A stretch of 64,000 bases of DNA from Paenibacillus sp. LS1 (GTDB taxonomy: Bacteria; Bacillota; Bacilli; Paenibacillales; Paenibacillaceae). Below are positions 17,203-26,109 of the stretch, in pieces. Under the pieces are notes generated by a model that was given only the letters and a program-made list of their open reading frames with translations, was not told the origin of the DNA and made no database searches. Each line of letters starts with the position of its first letter. Positions within the stretch are counted from its first letter, which is position 1. Both the position numbers and the translations under genes were made by a program. Location: the NCBI RefSeq assembly GCF_026013365.1, contig NZ_JAPDOE010000014.1, positions 62,001 through 126,000 on the forward strand. The letters run 5' to 3'.

Positions 17203-17250
17203 AAAACAAAAGAGGGGAACAGGATGCATATATACGCAAGCCCGTTCCCC
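17203..17250 (-). terminator. Terminator after the FnIII gene
   Basis: GGGGAACGGG pairs with CCTGTTCCCC around a long loop, followed by TCTTTTGTTTTG on the minus strand, 13 bp after the gene. Confidence 0.8.
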
Positions 17251-17262
17251 CACTTTAATTCA

Positions 17263-20200
17263 TTAATTCAATGTTCTAATGTTTAGTACAGCAGACCACA
17301 CGCTTGTGTTCTGCTCATTGAATGCTCTGATACGATATTTATGCAAACTGGACGGTAACAGATCAGAATGAATAAAAGTTGTATCACTAACCGTTGCCAC
17401 GATTTGTCCATCGGCTTCAATTTCGTAAGATGAAGCTCCCACAACCGCGTCCCACGTCAGCATAACATTCGTTCTGTCCGAAGTTCCTTTCAGCACAGCT
17501 GTAGTTAATTGAGTCGTTCCCATTAAAATCTCACTCCAAGCTCCCGCACCAGAAGCATTTTTGGCACGAATTCGGAAGGTATGTTCCGTATTTGGTGCAA
17601 GTCCGCTCTTCGTATAAGCAACTCCACTGACGGCAACCACCGTACCATTAATCTCCAGATCATACCCTGTAGCTCCAGTTAAAGCAGTCCATCTCAGCGC
17701 GATCGCCGCTGTGGTTGCAGAGTTAATACTTAAACCTGAGACACTGGCAGGTAACATGGTTTGGGACAATATTGCTGTCCATGCACTCACATTAGTGTCG
17801 GTCAGGGCACGAATACGGTATTTATGCGCCGTCCCACCAAGTAATCCATTATGGACATACAAGGGATCACTCACCGTAGCAACTACTATGCCATCTGCCT
17901 CAATCTCATATTTTGTTGCACCAACAACTTCATTCCATGTCAGCGTAACTGCCGTTTCTTCAGGTACACCTTTCAGCGTTGTGGGTACATTCAACTGGGT
18001 CGAAGCAGTTACGATCTCACTCCAGCTACCAATGCCAGCAGCATTTTTGGCACGAATGCGGAAGGTATGATCTGTATTGGCTAGAAGACCACTTTTTGTA
18101 TAAGCAGATCCACTCACAGAAATCACAACACCGTCAATTTCCAAATCGTAAGCGGTAGCGCCTGTAACAGGGCTCCATTTCAATGAGATGGCAACAGGTG
18201 TAGCGGTATTTAGCATGAAACCGTTAACTGTAGCAGGGATCGTGTTTTGCGTCAGCACTGCTGTCCATGCACTTGTGTTGGTATCTGTCATCGCACGAAT
18301 ACGATACTTATGCGCTGTTCCTGACAACTGTCCTATGTGACTATAGCTCGGCTCTTCTACCGTAGCAACTACTACTCCATCCGCCTCAATCTCATACTTC
18401 GTTGCATCAGTAACAGCTGCCCAAGTTAAGTTGATTGCATTTTCTTCCGACGTTGCTTTTAATACCGGTGTATTTAGAAGTGTCGTTGCATTGATAAGTT
18501 CGCTCCAAGCCCCTACACCGGCAGCATTTTTCGAGCGAATACGGAAGGTATGATCTGTATTGGCTGCAAGACCACTCTTTGTATAAGCTACTCCCGTTAC
18601 TGGGACAACCGTTCCATCGATTTCTAGATCATATCCCGTTGCTCCCGTCACTGCTGTCCATTTCAAAGCAATGGCTACGTTCGTAGCCGAGCTAACGGTT
18701 AATCCTGTAACGGAGGCAGGGATCGTACTCTGCGTCAGGATTGCTGTCCATGCACTTGTATTCGTCTCCGTCAACGCACGAATGCGATACTTATGCGCCG
18801 TTCCTGGCAGCAATGCTGCATGGCTATAACTAGGTTCTTCTACCGTTGCAACCACTGCTCCATCAGCCTCAATCTCATACTTCGTTGCGTCTGCTATATC
18901 AGCCCATGTGAGGTTGACTGCAGTTTCTTCCGATGTTGCTTTTGGTACGGGTGTATTTAGGAGTGTCGTTCCCTGGATGAGTTCGCTCCAAGCCCCTACA
19001 CCGGCAGCATTTTTCGAGCGAATACGGAATGTATGGTCTGTGTTCGCTGCAAGACTGCTCTTCGTATAAGCTACTCCCGTTACTGGTACAACGGTACCAT
19101 CGATTTCCAGATCATATCCCGTTGCTCCCGTCACTGCTGTCCATTTCAAAGCAATGGCTACGTTCGTAGCCGAGTTAACGGTTAATCCTGTAACAGAGGC
19201 AGGGATCGTACTCTGCGTCAGGATTGCTGTCCATGCACTTGTATTCGTCTCCGCCAACGCACGAATGCGATACTTATGCGCCGTTCCTGGTAACAATGAT
19301 GTATGGCTGTAGTTAGGTTCTTCTACTGTTGCTACTATTGCTCCATCAGCCTCAATCTCGTACTTCGTTGCGTCTGCTATATCAGCCCATGTAAGGTTGA
19401 CTGCAGTTTCTTCCGATGTTGCTTTTAGTACGGGTGTATTTAGAAGGGTCGTTCCACTGATCAAGTCACTCCATGCCCCTACACCAGCGGCATTTTTCGA
19501 GCGAATACGGAAAGTGTGATCTGTGTTTGCTCCAAGACCACTCTTCGTATAAGCTACTCCCGTTACTGGTACAACGGTACCATCGATTTCCAGATCATAA
19601 CCTGTGGCTCCCGTCACTGCTGTCCATTTCAATGCAATGGCTACGTTCGTAGCCGAGCTAACGGTTAATCCTGTAACGGAGGCAGGGATCGTGCTCTGCG
19701 TCAGGATTACTGTCCATCCACTTGTATTCGTCTCCGTCAACGCACGAATGCGATACTTATGCGCCGTTCCTGGTAACAATAATGTATGGCTGTAGTTAGG
19801 TTCCTCTACTGTTGCCACTACTACTCCGTCCGCTTCAATCTCATACTTCGTTGCGTCAGCTACATCAGCCCACGTCAGGTTGACTGCAGTCTCTTCTGAT
19901 GCTGCTTTCAAGACAGGTGTGTTCAACTGCGTTATTCCGCTGATCAAATCACTCCATGCCCCTACACCAGCGGCATTTTTCGAGCGAATACGGAAAGTAT
20001 GATCTGTATTGGCTGCGAGACCACTCTTCGTGTAGGTTACTCCTGTTACAGGGACAACTGTTCCATCGATCTCAAGGTCATAACCTGTGGCTCCGGTTAC
20101 TGCTGTCCACTTCAGAGTAATAGCTGCGTTGGTTGATGCACTAATCACTAATCCATTAACGGAATCAGGTAACGTATTTTGTGATTTCACTGCCGACCAT

Positions 20201-21774
20201 GCGCTAATGTTAGTGTCACTTATAGCACGTACACGATACTTATGTGCTGTTCCAGGTTTGAGCCCCGTGTGCGTATAGATTGAATCTGTTATATCCCCAA
20301 CGACAACACCATCAGCCTCAACTTCATATGACGTTGCACCATCAACTGGTGACCAGATGAGAACAACTTCTTCTTGTGAAGGGTTGGACTGAATAATGGG
20401 TGTACTCATCTGGGTGATTCCTGTAGTTACATCACTCCAGCTTCCTGCACCACCAGCATTTTTAGGTCTGATTCTAAAGGTATACTCTGTATTGGCTTGA
20501 AGACCAGTTTTACTATATGTGGTGCCGGTTACAGCAACATTAGTGCCATCAATCTCCAAATCATATCCGGTAGCACCCTTTACTGCAGTCCAAGCTACTG
20601 TTAATTTATTGAATGTGGCATCAGTAACCGTCAACCCATCGGTACGGTCAGGTACTGTTAACTGGCTCACCATTTTACTCCACGCACTCTCATTGTTAGC
20701 CGAGAAGGCTTTTAGCACATAGGTATGCGTTGAATTCGCTTCAAGCCCTTCATGTACATAAGAAGTTACGCTTCCTAATTCAATCGGTGTACCACCATCA
20801 ACCTGCAACTGGTAGCGATCTGCAAACTCAACCCCATTCCACTGAATCGTATTCTTTCCTTCCTCTGCCGTTACGGCCAAAACCGGTTTCTCAAGCAAGG
20901 TAGTTAATGCAACCGACTCACTCCACTCACTAGCTCCTAGTCGGTTAATTCCACGTACTCTATAGGTGTATGTAGTATTTGGTGTAAGCGACGAACTTGT
21001 ATAATTGATTCCGTAAAAAGGCCCTTTGACTACGCCATTCTCTTCAATCTCATATTGGACAGCTTGTGGAGCAGCAGACCAATCGAGATTAATCGCTACA
21101 TCACTGGCGTCAGCCGCTAAATTAGTTGGAACAGCTGGAACCGTAGTAATAGGCTGTGTTGTCCCCGGCTCTTTTACAAAACTGAATGATTCTGCTTTCC
21201 GTATGTAATACGGATTCAGGTTAGATACAAAATCTACTACCGCACCTGTATCTGCGTTAACCACAAGACTTAACTGTGTTGCCTCATAGCTTTGCACATA
21301 TCTTGGCGTAGTCATTCCAAACTCATCAACGGTGGAATTATTCCATACCCCAACATTGGTTCCAGATTGTCTGTATTCCATAGTCGTGTAATACTCCCAT
21401 ACCTCACCAAAGTCGATGATAAAGGCATTGGTAACTTTGCCGGTATACGTAGATGTGTAGGAGCCAAATGAAATCTTGGTTATATCCTCAACTGCCCCAT
21501 TGATCGATTGACTTCTCCTAAAAGAATATCCTGATGTTGAAATCTCGTATGATCTCGCCCAACTCAGTTTAACTGATTTTTGATTCACCTGTAGTTGGCC
21601 GTTGTTGTTAGTCAACACATATTGGTAATCATTACTTGATGAGACTATCCCGCTTCCTACCGCTGCATGTGCCCGGTTCCCCCCGTACACGCCAAACTGT
21701 CCGATTACCAGCATGAATACTAGTAGACGGACAGTCCATAAGTAAAATCCGTTTTTTCTTTTTCCTGCGACCAC
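17263..21774 (-). CDS. Secreted protein with 16 fibronectin type III domains
   Basis: I prefer the GTG at 21774, 7 nt after AGGGGAG, giving 1503 residues; a TTG at 21828 is open. A short charged start and hydrophobic segment (LWTVRLLVFMLVIGQFGVYG, ending RAHA) form a signal peptide. About 170 residues of unfamiliar beta-rich sequence follow, then 16 FnIII domains of about 80 residues to the end. Odd domains carry GATGYDLEIDGT and HTFRIRSKNA; even domains carry ATKYEIEADG and AHKYRIRA. No LPXTG, SLH or catalytic domain is seen. It sits between comFC and yvyF, an insertion into a conserved block. A surface or matrix role is plausible but unproven. Confidence 0.9.
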   Translation of the reverse strand: MVAGKRKNGFYLWTVRLLVFMLVIGQFGVYGGNRAHAAVGSGIVSSSNDYQYVLTNNNGQLQVNQKSVKLSWARSYEISTSGYSFRRSQSINGAVEDITKISFGSYTSTYTGKVTNAFIIDFGEVWEYYTTMEYRQSGTNVGVWNNSTVDEFGMTTPRYVQSYEATQLSLVVNADTGAVVDFVSNLNPYYIRKAESFSFVKEPGTTQPITTVPAVPTNLAADASDVAINLDWSAAPQAVQYEIEENGVVKGPFYGINYTSSSLTPNTTYTYRVRGINRLGASEWSESVALTTLLEKPVLAVTAEEGKNTIQWNGVEFADRYQLQVDGGTPIELGSVTSYVHEGLEANSTHTYVLKAFSANNESAWSKMVSQLTVPDRTDGLTVTDATFNKLTVAWTAVKGATGYDLEIDGTNVAVTGTTYSKTGLQANTEYTFRIRPKNAGGAGSWSDVTTGITQMSTPIIQSNPSQEEVVLIWSPVDGATSYEVEADGVVVGDITDSIYTHTGLKPGTAHKYRVRAISDTNISAWSAVKSQNTLPDSVNGLVISASTNAAITLKWTAVTGATGYDLEIDGTVVPVTGVTYTKSGLAANTDHTFRIRSKNAAGVGAWSDLISGITQLNTPVLKAASEETAVNLTWADVADATKYEIEADGVVVATVEEPNYSHTLLLPGTAHKYRIRALTETNTSGWTVILTQSTIPASVTGLTVSSATNVAIALKWTAVTGATGYDLEIDGTVVPVTGVAYTKSGLGANTDHTFRIRSKNAAGVGAWSDLISGTTLLNTPVLKATSEETAVNLTWADIADATKYEIEADGAIVATVEEPNYSHTSLLPGTAHKYRIRALAETNTSAWTAILTQSTIPASVTGLTVNSATNVAIALKWTAVTGATGYDLEIDGTVVPVTGVAYTKSSLAANTDHTFRIRSKNAAGVGAWSELIQGTTLLNTPVPKATSEETAVNLTWADIADATKYEIEADGAVVATVEEPSYSHAALLPGTAHKYRIRALTETNTSAWTAILTQSTIPASVTGLTVSSATNVAIALKWTAVTGATGYDLEIDGTVVPVTGVAYTKSGLAANTDHTFRIRSKNAAGVGAWSELINATTLLNTPVLKATSEENAINLTWAAVTDATKYEIEADGVVVATVEEPSYSHIGQLSGTAHKYRIRAMTDTNTSAWTAVLTQNTIPATVNGFMLNTATPVAISLKWSPVTGATAYDLEIDGVVISVSGSAYTKSGLLANTDHTFRIRAKNAAGIGSWSEIVTASTQLNVPTTLKGVPEETAVTLTWNEVVGATKYEIEADGIVVATVSDPLYVHNGLLGGTAHKYRIRALTDTNVSAWTAILSQTMLPASVSGLSINSATTAAIALRWTALTGATGYDLEINGTVVAVSGVAYTKSGLAPNTEHTFRIRAKNASGAGAWSEILMGTTQLTTAVLKGTSDRTNVMLTWDAVVGASSYEIEADGQIVATVSDTTFIHSDLLPSSLHKYRIRAFNEQNTSVWSAVLNIRTLN
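18237..20172. repeat. Four tandem 483-bp repeats in the FnIII gene
   Basis: Domains 5-12 form four tandem doublets of about 161 residues. DNA identity is high: for example GAGGCAGGGATCGT recurs near 18715, 19198 and 19680, spaced 483 bp. Outer doublets are more diverged. This marks recent unequal crossing over and a site of likely copy-number change. Confidence 0.88.
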
Positions 21775-21805
21775 TTTTGCTCTCCCCTTCAAAAGATATG
21801 ATGTG

Positions 21806-21818
21806 CCACTCCCTGTGG
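21806..21818 (-). promoter_or_regulatory. CsrA-like hairpin in the FnIII leader
   Basis: The RNA reads CCACAGGGAGTGG: a CCAC/GTGG stem with an AGGGA loop, about 32 nt before the preferred GTG. GGA in a hairpin loop is the CsrA site pattern. The match is weaker than in hag. Confidence 0.35.
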
Positions 21819-21864
21819 TGAACGGCAAAACTATCTATTCTGCGTGAGAAAACCAATCCCTCTT

Positions 21865-21898
21865 TTTTACATGTAAAATATTTCTTATAGCGCTTTCA
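21865..21898 (-). promoter_or_regulatory. Candidate cre (CcpA) site and palindrome before the FnIII gene
   Basis: TGAAAGCGCTATAA (minus strand, 21898-21885) matches the cre consensus TGWAARCGYTWNCW at 13 of 14 positions. A perfect 14-bp palindrome TTTTACATGTAAAA lies at 21865-21878. A -35-like TTGAAG upstream would place the cre over the -10 region. This suggests catabolite repression plus a second regulator. Confidence 0.5.
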
Positions 21899-22078
21899 TT
21901 CATGATTTCTTCAAACAACTATACTTCAAACGGAATAAATGGATTGGAGACACACGTTAACATACCAATGATTAATAAAGGAACATACTTTCCTGTCTGC
22001 TATTAATAAGAATGTTTAGATTCCCCACCTAGAGTGGATAAGAATACTGGACCGGCATTTATTATTTAGATTCAGCTT

Positions 22079-22975
22079 CTAGGATCTTGCCAGTGTCAGG
22101 GTATAAATCTCGACGGGAATCTCCATTCTGAAGCAGGTATTTAGGATAACCCGTCCACAAGCGTCCAAGGTGCTGCCTGTTGTGTATATATCATCAATCA
22201 GCAGTATCTGTATGGGTCTGGCATGTGATATGCCCTTTTGTGTTGGCAGATGAGGTTCTCTGTATAGATCTTCTACTAAATGCATGCCATCCGGGTTGAT
22301 GGAAAAAGCGTTCTTCATCGTTTCAATACGCTCACCGCGTGATTTGAAGCTTTGTTTGGTGGTGTTGATCTGGCGCTGCAACAGATCAACGATAGGTAGG
22401 TGGCAGGCGGTGGCGAGCCCAGCAGCTAGCCGCTCCGCCTGATTGAAGCCGCGCTCGGCCAGGCGCTCGCTGCTCACCGGAACATAGGTGACCACGTCAG
22501 GCCGCCATGGCGGCTTCTTTTGTTGAGCAGGCGTGGCGGGATGAGCCACGGGGGCTGGGGGTTCTTTTGCCAAAGCATAATTCCGTTCATCACTCATCGC
22601 TTGAAAAGCTTGAATCATCAGCGCGGTTAGGAGCGGCGCGTATCTTTCGTGGCCTCTGAACTTGTACATGCCAATCCATTCTTTCATAAGAGTGTTGTAT
22701 TGTACGGCGCTGCGATTGGAGATAAAAGAACGGTTATGCATGTGTGGACGAACACAGTCCGGGCATCCGACACCCCGACCACAACGCAGACAGCGGATGG
22801 AACGAATCCATGGAATCTGCTTCACACAACGTGGGCATATGCCCGGATAGATTGAAGACAGAATCGCTCGAGTGCCGCATGTCAGACAAGTCGCTCCCGG
22901 TGGAGCGAGCAGGTGATGAAGACGCCCGGTCAGGTGCTGCGCATAATCGGTTATGTTACTGAGCCAGTTGAACAT
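22079..22975 (-). CDS. comFC: ComF family phosphoribosyltransferase-like protein ComFC
   Basis: ComFC is needed for efficient DNA uptake in competent Firmicutes; its exact reaction is not settled. The preferred ATG at 22975 (MFNWLSNITDYAQHLTG) gives 298 residues; an open TTG lies at 23041. An N-terminal zinc finger uses CLTCGT, CPRC, CLRCG and CPDC. The C-terminal phosphoribosyltransferase domain shows the PRPP loop in ILLIDDIYTTGSTLDACG. The family motif RGFNQAERLA is also present. It follows comFA directly; comFB, which separates them in B. subtilis, is absent here. Confidence 0.94.
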   Translation of the reverse strand: MFNWLSNITDYAQHLTGRLHHLLAPPGATCLTCGTRAILSSIYPGICPRCVKQIPWIRSIRCLRCGRGVGCPDCVRPHMHNRSFISNRSAVQYNTLMKEWIGMYKFRGHERYAPLLTALMIQAFQAMSDERNYALAKEPPAPVAHPATPAQQKKPPWRPDVVTYVPVSSERLAERGFNQAERLAAGLATACHLPIVDLLQRQINTTKQSFKSRGERIETMKNAFSINPDGMHLVEDLYREPHLPTQKGISHARPIQILLIDDIYTTGSTLDACGRVILNTCFRMEIPVEIYTLTLARS

Positions 22976-23041
22976 AGGGGAGTAAACCTCCAGTTTTAGG
23001 AATGTAATATGAAATGTGGAACCGAACTTGGCAGATGACAA

Positions 23042-24931
23042 TTAGGTTTGGGATGGTGGATGCAGGTAGCCTTTGCGACGAGCGATGGTATTCATTTTCC
23101 GGATCTGTGCAACGGCCTTCACCTGAGAACGTGTCCGACGAGACGATGCAAAAACCACTCTACCCGCCGGATCATCCATGGAACGCCCTGCTCTGCCCGC
23201 CATCTGAACCAGTGAAGCTTCATCAAAGAGACCATTGTCTGCATCCAATATAAAAACATCACTGCGTGGAATGGTCACGCCACGCTCCAGAATCGTTGTC
23301 GTTACGAGCAAACGAATGGTACGTTCACGAAAGGCCGTAACTTTGCTAGCGCGATCAGGGTCCTGAGATGAAGTTCCTTCGATATGAATTTCGGGAAAGG
23401 TACGACGCATCAGATTCACAAACGCCTCAATCTGAGCAATGCGTGTCACAAACACAAATACTTGGGCGTCACGCTTCAATGAAATTTGGATGTTATTTTT
23501 AATTACAGCTGGTAATTGCCGTCTTTGAATACACTGGGCCACTGTAGCCACCTTGATCAGTCTTGGCACGGGCAAAGGATGACGGTGGAAACGTACCGGG
23601 ACTTTGGCATGAGTGAGTTTACCTTGCGCTGCTTCCCTCTGTAGCCGAGCTGGCGGTGTAGCAGACAGATAGACGAAATTCCCCTCTGGTTTACAGGAAG
23701 ATGCCGCCGCGTGAGCGAGCATGGGATCGTTATGATAGGGAAACGCGTCTAGTTCGTCGATGATGACGAGATCAAATCCCTGATAAAAACGCATCAGTTG
23801 ATGTGTGGTCGCAAGCGTGAGCTGAGCGTCTTTCCAGCGTTCGTCACTGCCTCCGTAAAGGGTAGCGAGCGAGGTGTCCGGAAAAGCTTTGGCTAGACGC
23901 GGAGCCAGTTCCAGCACCACATCTCTGCGCGGTGTAGCGACCAGAGCTCGTCCGCCACGATCCAATGTATGTTGGAGCAGTGGGAAAATCATCTCGGTCT
24001 TGCCGGCCCCGGTCACGGCCCACAGCAAGAACCGCCCCGGCCCATCCCCTGCGGGTGGCCGGGCCAAAAACGCTAGCGCCGCGGCTGCTGCCGCGCTCTG
24101 CGCTGCGCTAAGCCCCCACCGGGCGAGCCCGCCGCCGGTGGGGGCCAAGGCCGTGCCACGCGGTGCTTCGCCGCGTCGTGGCACGGCCCCTTGCGCTGCA
24201 CTGCGTAGCAGCAGCGCACAGGCACGGCTGCGCCCCAGCGCGAGGCAGGCCTCGCAGTAGGCGCACGCCGCCAGGCCGCAGGCAGCGCAGGGCACGCGCT
24301 GCCTGGCTTCGCTGCCACAACGGTGGCAGCGAGGCGCTCTCCGCGCGCGTCCAAGCCACGCGTGCCGACGGCGCGTGGCGGGCCCTTCGAGGGCGGCTGT
24401 GATACTCAGCCGCCCGTGCAAGCGCGCGAGCTGTGCAGCCGCGCGCCACTCCCTTGGCGGCTGGGCGGTATCCGCCAGCAACGCCTCCGTCTCGGCCGCC
24501 AGTAATTGGCGGCCGCTGATCCGCTCAGCCAGCAGGGCCGCGTCCCGCTCCAGCTGAGCCCACTGCACGGCGGGATACGGCTCTGGCATCCCGCCTACCA
24601 ACGCACCACGCACAGCGGAACTCCCCGCTTTGCCCGCTATACCTTTTCTCGCCTCAACTTCCCCCGAAGCCAGTTCATATACATCCAGCTTCCGCGCAAG
24701 ATAGCTCTGCCATTCGCGCTCACCCCAGTGATCCATGCCCCGCTCCATCTCAAAATGCTCAACCAACCAAGATGCCTGACTTAACGGCACCACCGCATCT
24801 AACAACAACCAGCGCAGCACATGTCGCCCATTTCCGCCCTCGAGCCACCAAGTTACATCCACTCGCATATCGAGAGACAAGGTCATGCTCCACCCTTCCC
24901 CTACACGGCACACATATAAGGCAACTTTCAT
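23042..24931 (-). CDS. comFA: Competence DNA-uptake helicase ComFA
   Basis: ComFA is a DEAD-box-like ATPase that drives single-stranded DNA into the cell. The 629-residue protein starts MKVALYVCRVGEGW after GGAGGAG. A four-cysteine zinc finger (CHRCGSEARQRVPCAACGLA, then CAYCEACLALG) comes before Walker A in LWAVTGAGKTEMIFPLLQ. Walker B is VIIDELDAF, followed by YLSATPP. The C-terminal helicase lobe has TTILERGVTIP and QMAGRAGRS. Residues about 100-310, encoded around 24000-24600, are markedly GC- and Ala/Arg-rich compared with the rest, yet the frame and zinc ligands are intact. Confidence 0.95.
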   Translation of the reverse strand: MKVALYVCRVGEGWSMTLSLDMRVDVTWWLEGGNGRHVLRWLLLDAVVPLSQASWLVEHFEMERGMDHWGEREWQSYLARKLDVYELASGEVEARKGIAGKAGSSAVRGALVGGMPEPYPAVQWAQLERDAALLAERISGRQLLAAETEALLADTAQPPREWRAAAQLARLHGRLSITAALEGPATRRRHAWLGRARRAPRCHRCGSEARQRVPCAACGLAACAYCEACLALGRSRACALLLRSAAQGAVPRRGEAPRGTALAPTGGGLARWGLSAAQSAAAAAALAFLARPPAGDGPGRFLLWAVTGAGKTEMIFPLLQHTLDRGGRALVATPRRDVVLELAPRLAKAFPDTSLATLYGGSDERWKDAQLTLATTHQLMRFYQGFDLVIIDELDAFPYHNDPMLAHAAASSCKPEGNFVYLSATPPARLQREAAQGKLTHAKVPVRFHRHPLPVPRLIKVATVAQCIQRRQLPAVIKNNIQISLKRDAQVFVFVTRIAQIEAFVNLMRRTFPEIHIEGTSSQDPDRASKVTAFRERTIRLLVTTTILERGVTIPRSDVFILDADNGLFDEASLVQMAGRAGRSMDDPAGRVVFASSRRTRSQVKAVAQIRKMNTIARRKGYLHPPSQT

Positions 24932-24968
24932 TTACTCTCCTCCCCCCAACCTACTTTCTCCCGAACGC

Positions 24969-25013
24969 AAAAAAAGCACATGCCAACCCGGCTGTTCGCC
25001 GGAGCATGTGCTT
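24969..25013 (-). terminator. Terminator upstream of comFA
   Basis: AAGCACATGC pairs perfectly with GCATGTGCTT, with an inner GC-rich stem and seven T on the minus strand. It follows the gene remnant at 25056-25262. Confidence 0.85.
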
Positions 25014-25055
25014 CATGTCCATATTCAATCTTGCGTATAATTAATCTACTCATTA

Positions 25056-25262
25056 CTATACCAATTGAATCTCTACATCACAAGGTTCGTCATGCATCAT
25101 ACAATTCTGATAATAACCAGAATCTTTCTTTAAAAAGCGAAACTTTTTCCAATCTGGTTCGTCTATACTTTTAAATTAAGAGTTCTGACTTCGAAAATCT
25201 TATTTCTGTGATCAAGAACTCATCGTACCCAGACAATAACCATAGATTGCATAAAAACCCAT
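25056..25262 (-). pseudogene. Possible frameshifted remnant of a small gene
   Basis: Three short minus-strand frames abut. They read MGFYAIYGYCLGT from an ATG at 25262, then YDEFLITEIRFSKSELLI, then IDEPDWKKFRFLKKDSGYYQ and NCMMHDEPCDVEIQLV to a stop at 25056-25058. The composition looks protein-like and would need two frameshifts to join. A strong terminator follows and another precedes it (25296-25328), so the stretch resembles a decayed transcription unit. No family is recognised, and it could be chance. Confidence 0.35.
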
Positions 25263-25295
25263 TTTTAATTTAAAAGCAGACTTGGCTACAATTAC

Positions 25296-25328
25296 AAAAA
25301 AAGACTACAGCTTCTGCTGTAATCTTTT
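25296..25328 (-). terminator. Terminator after the small membrane protein gene
   Basis: AAAGATTACAGC pairs with GCTGTAGTCTTT (one mismatch), then seven T on the minus strand, 20 bp after the gene. Confidence 0.85.
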
Positions 25329-25348
25329 CACTGTAGATCTGCGAAATG

Positions 25349-25753
25349 CTAATCCCATTTCCGTTCACATGCTGATTTATGCTCTGACTCACGCAAATCA
25401 ATCAGACGAAAAGTTTGATCGGTCTGCGCTACCCGTTCAATATCAGCAGGGACAACAGGTAGATAGGATGTCTCCAATCCTTGCCTTTGCATAAGCTTTT
25501 CAATAATCGTAATCGTTTCCGCTTCTGTACGATCAGCGACAACGGTTAATCTGAAGCTCTTTCCACGGTATAATAATTCCCGGCAAAGTTCTCTTACAAT
25601 GCCTTCGATCCGCCCTGCCTGATTGGAAGGGATGAGCAGAATCTGCTCGAAACCTTCAGATTCCGGACGAGAAAGATGGCGCTGGTGCATGGCATGAACG
25701 GCCATTGCCGCCAGGAAGTATATGAGCAGAATCATAGTCAGATGAGCAACCAT
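25349..25753 (-). CDS. Small membrane-anchored protein of unknown function
   Basis: I place the start at the ATG at 25753 (MVAHLTMILLIYFLAAMAVH) 9 nt after GGAGG, giving 134 residues; the frame is open to 25864. One N-terminal membrane segment is followed by a soluble domain with alternating beta and helix pattern (EQILLIPSNQAGRIEGIVRE, FRLTVVADRTEAETITIIEK). No family is recognised. It lies between degU and comFA, where B. subtilis has yviA, but it does not resemble a DegV-type protein. Its own terminator follows. Confidence 0.7.
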   Translation of the reverse strand: MVAHLTMILLIYFLAAMAVHAMHQRHLSRPESEGFEQILLIPSNQAGRIEGIVRELCRELLYRGKSFRLTVVADRTEAETITIIEKLMQRQGLETSYLPVVPADIERVAQTDQTFRLIDLRESEHKSACERKWD

Positions 25754-26109
25754 GGCAACTGCACCTCCTCGGAAGGTCATGCTCACCCATGGCGAACATC
25801 CCTGTATACAACAAGTATATGCTGTACTTCCTGAAGGGTTACACTTGCATTTCCCATCACTCATATTCCATTCTGATCGACACCGGACGAAGAAAGACAG
25901 GCCAGGTCATTCATTCACGCCTAAGCTTGAACATATGTTCCGCACAACCTTACACTTTGCTCATTTGCAGTGATAAAGTCCATTAACCCGCAGACCAATC
26001 CAACATTCTGGAAAGGGCGCGAGTGAACACCAATCTATACTTCATCAAGGTTGAACCAACCAATGGACTGACTTACGATATAAATACTGCTTTATAAAGA
26101 AATAAGGTA
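25754..26109. other. Gap between degU and the small membrane gene
   Basis: About 356 bp. Besides the ribosome site of the downstream gene I see no gene, strong terminator or clear promoter. Confidence 0.4.

Noticed and set aside
18237-20172. CRISPR-like regular repeats
   Set aside because: The 483-bp units are coding FnIII doublets in one frame, not short repeats with unique spacers.
21780-21900. c-di-GMP riboswitch before the FnIII gene
   Set aside because: The GEMM core and tetraloop-receptor sequences are absent. A small CsrA-like hairpin explains the visible stem better.
24108-24449. Overlapping minus-strand frames within comFA
   Set aside because: They are alternate frames in a GC-rich stretch and have no ribosome sites or motifs.
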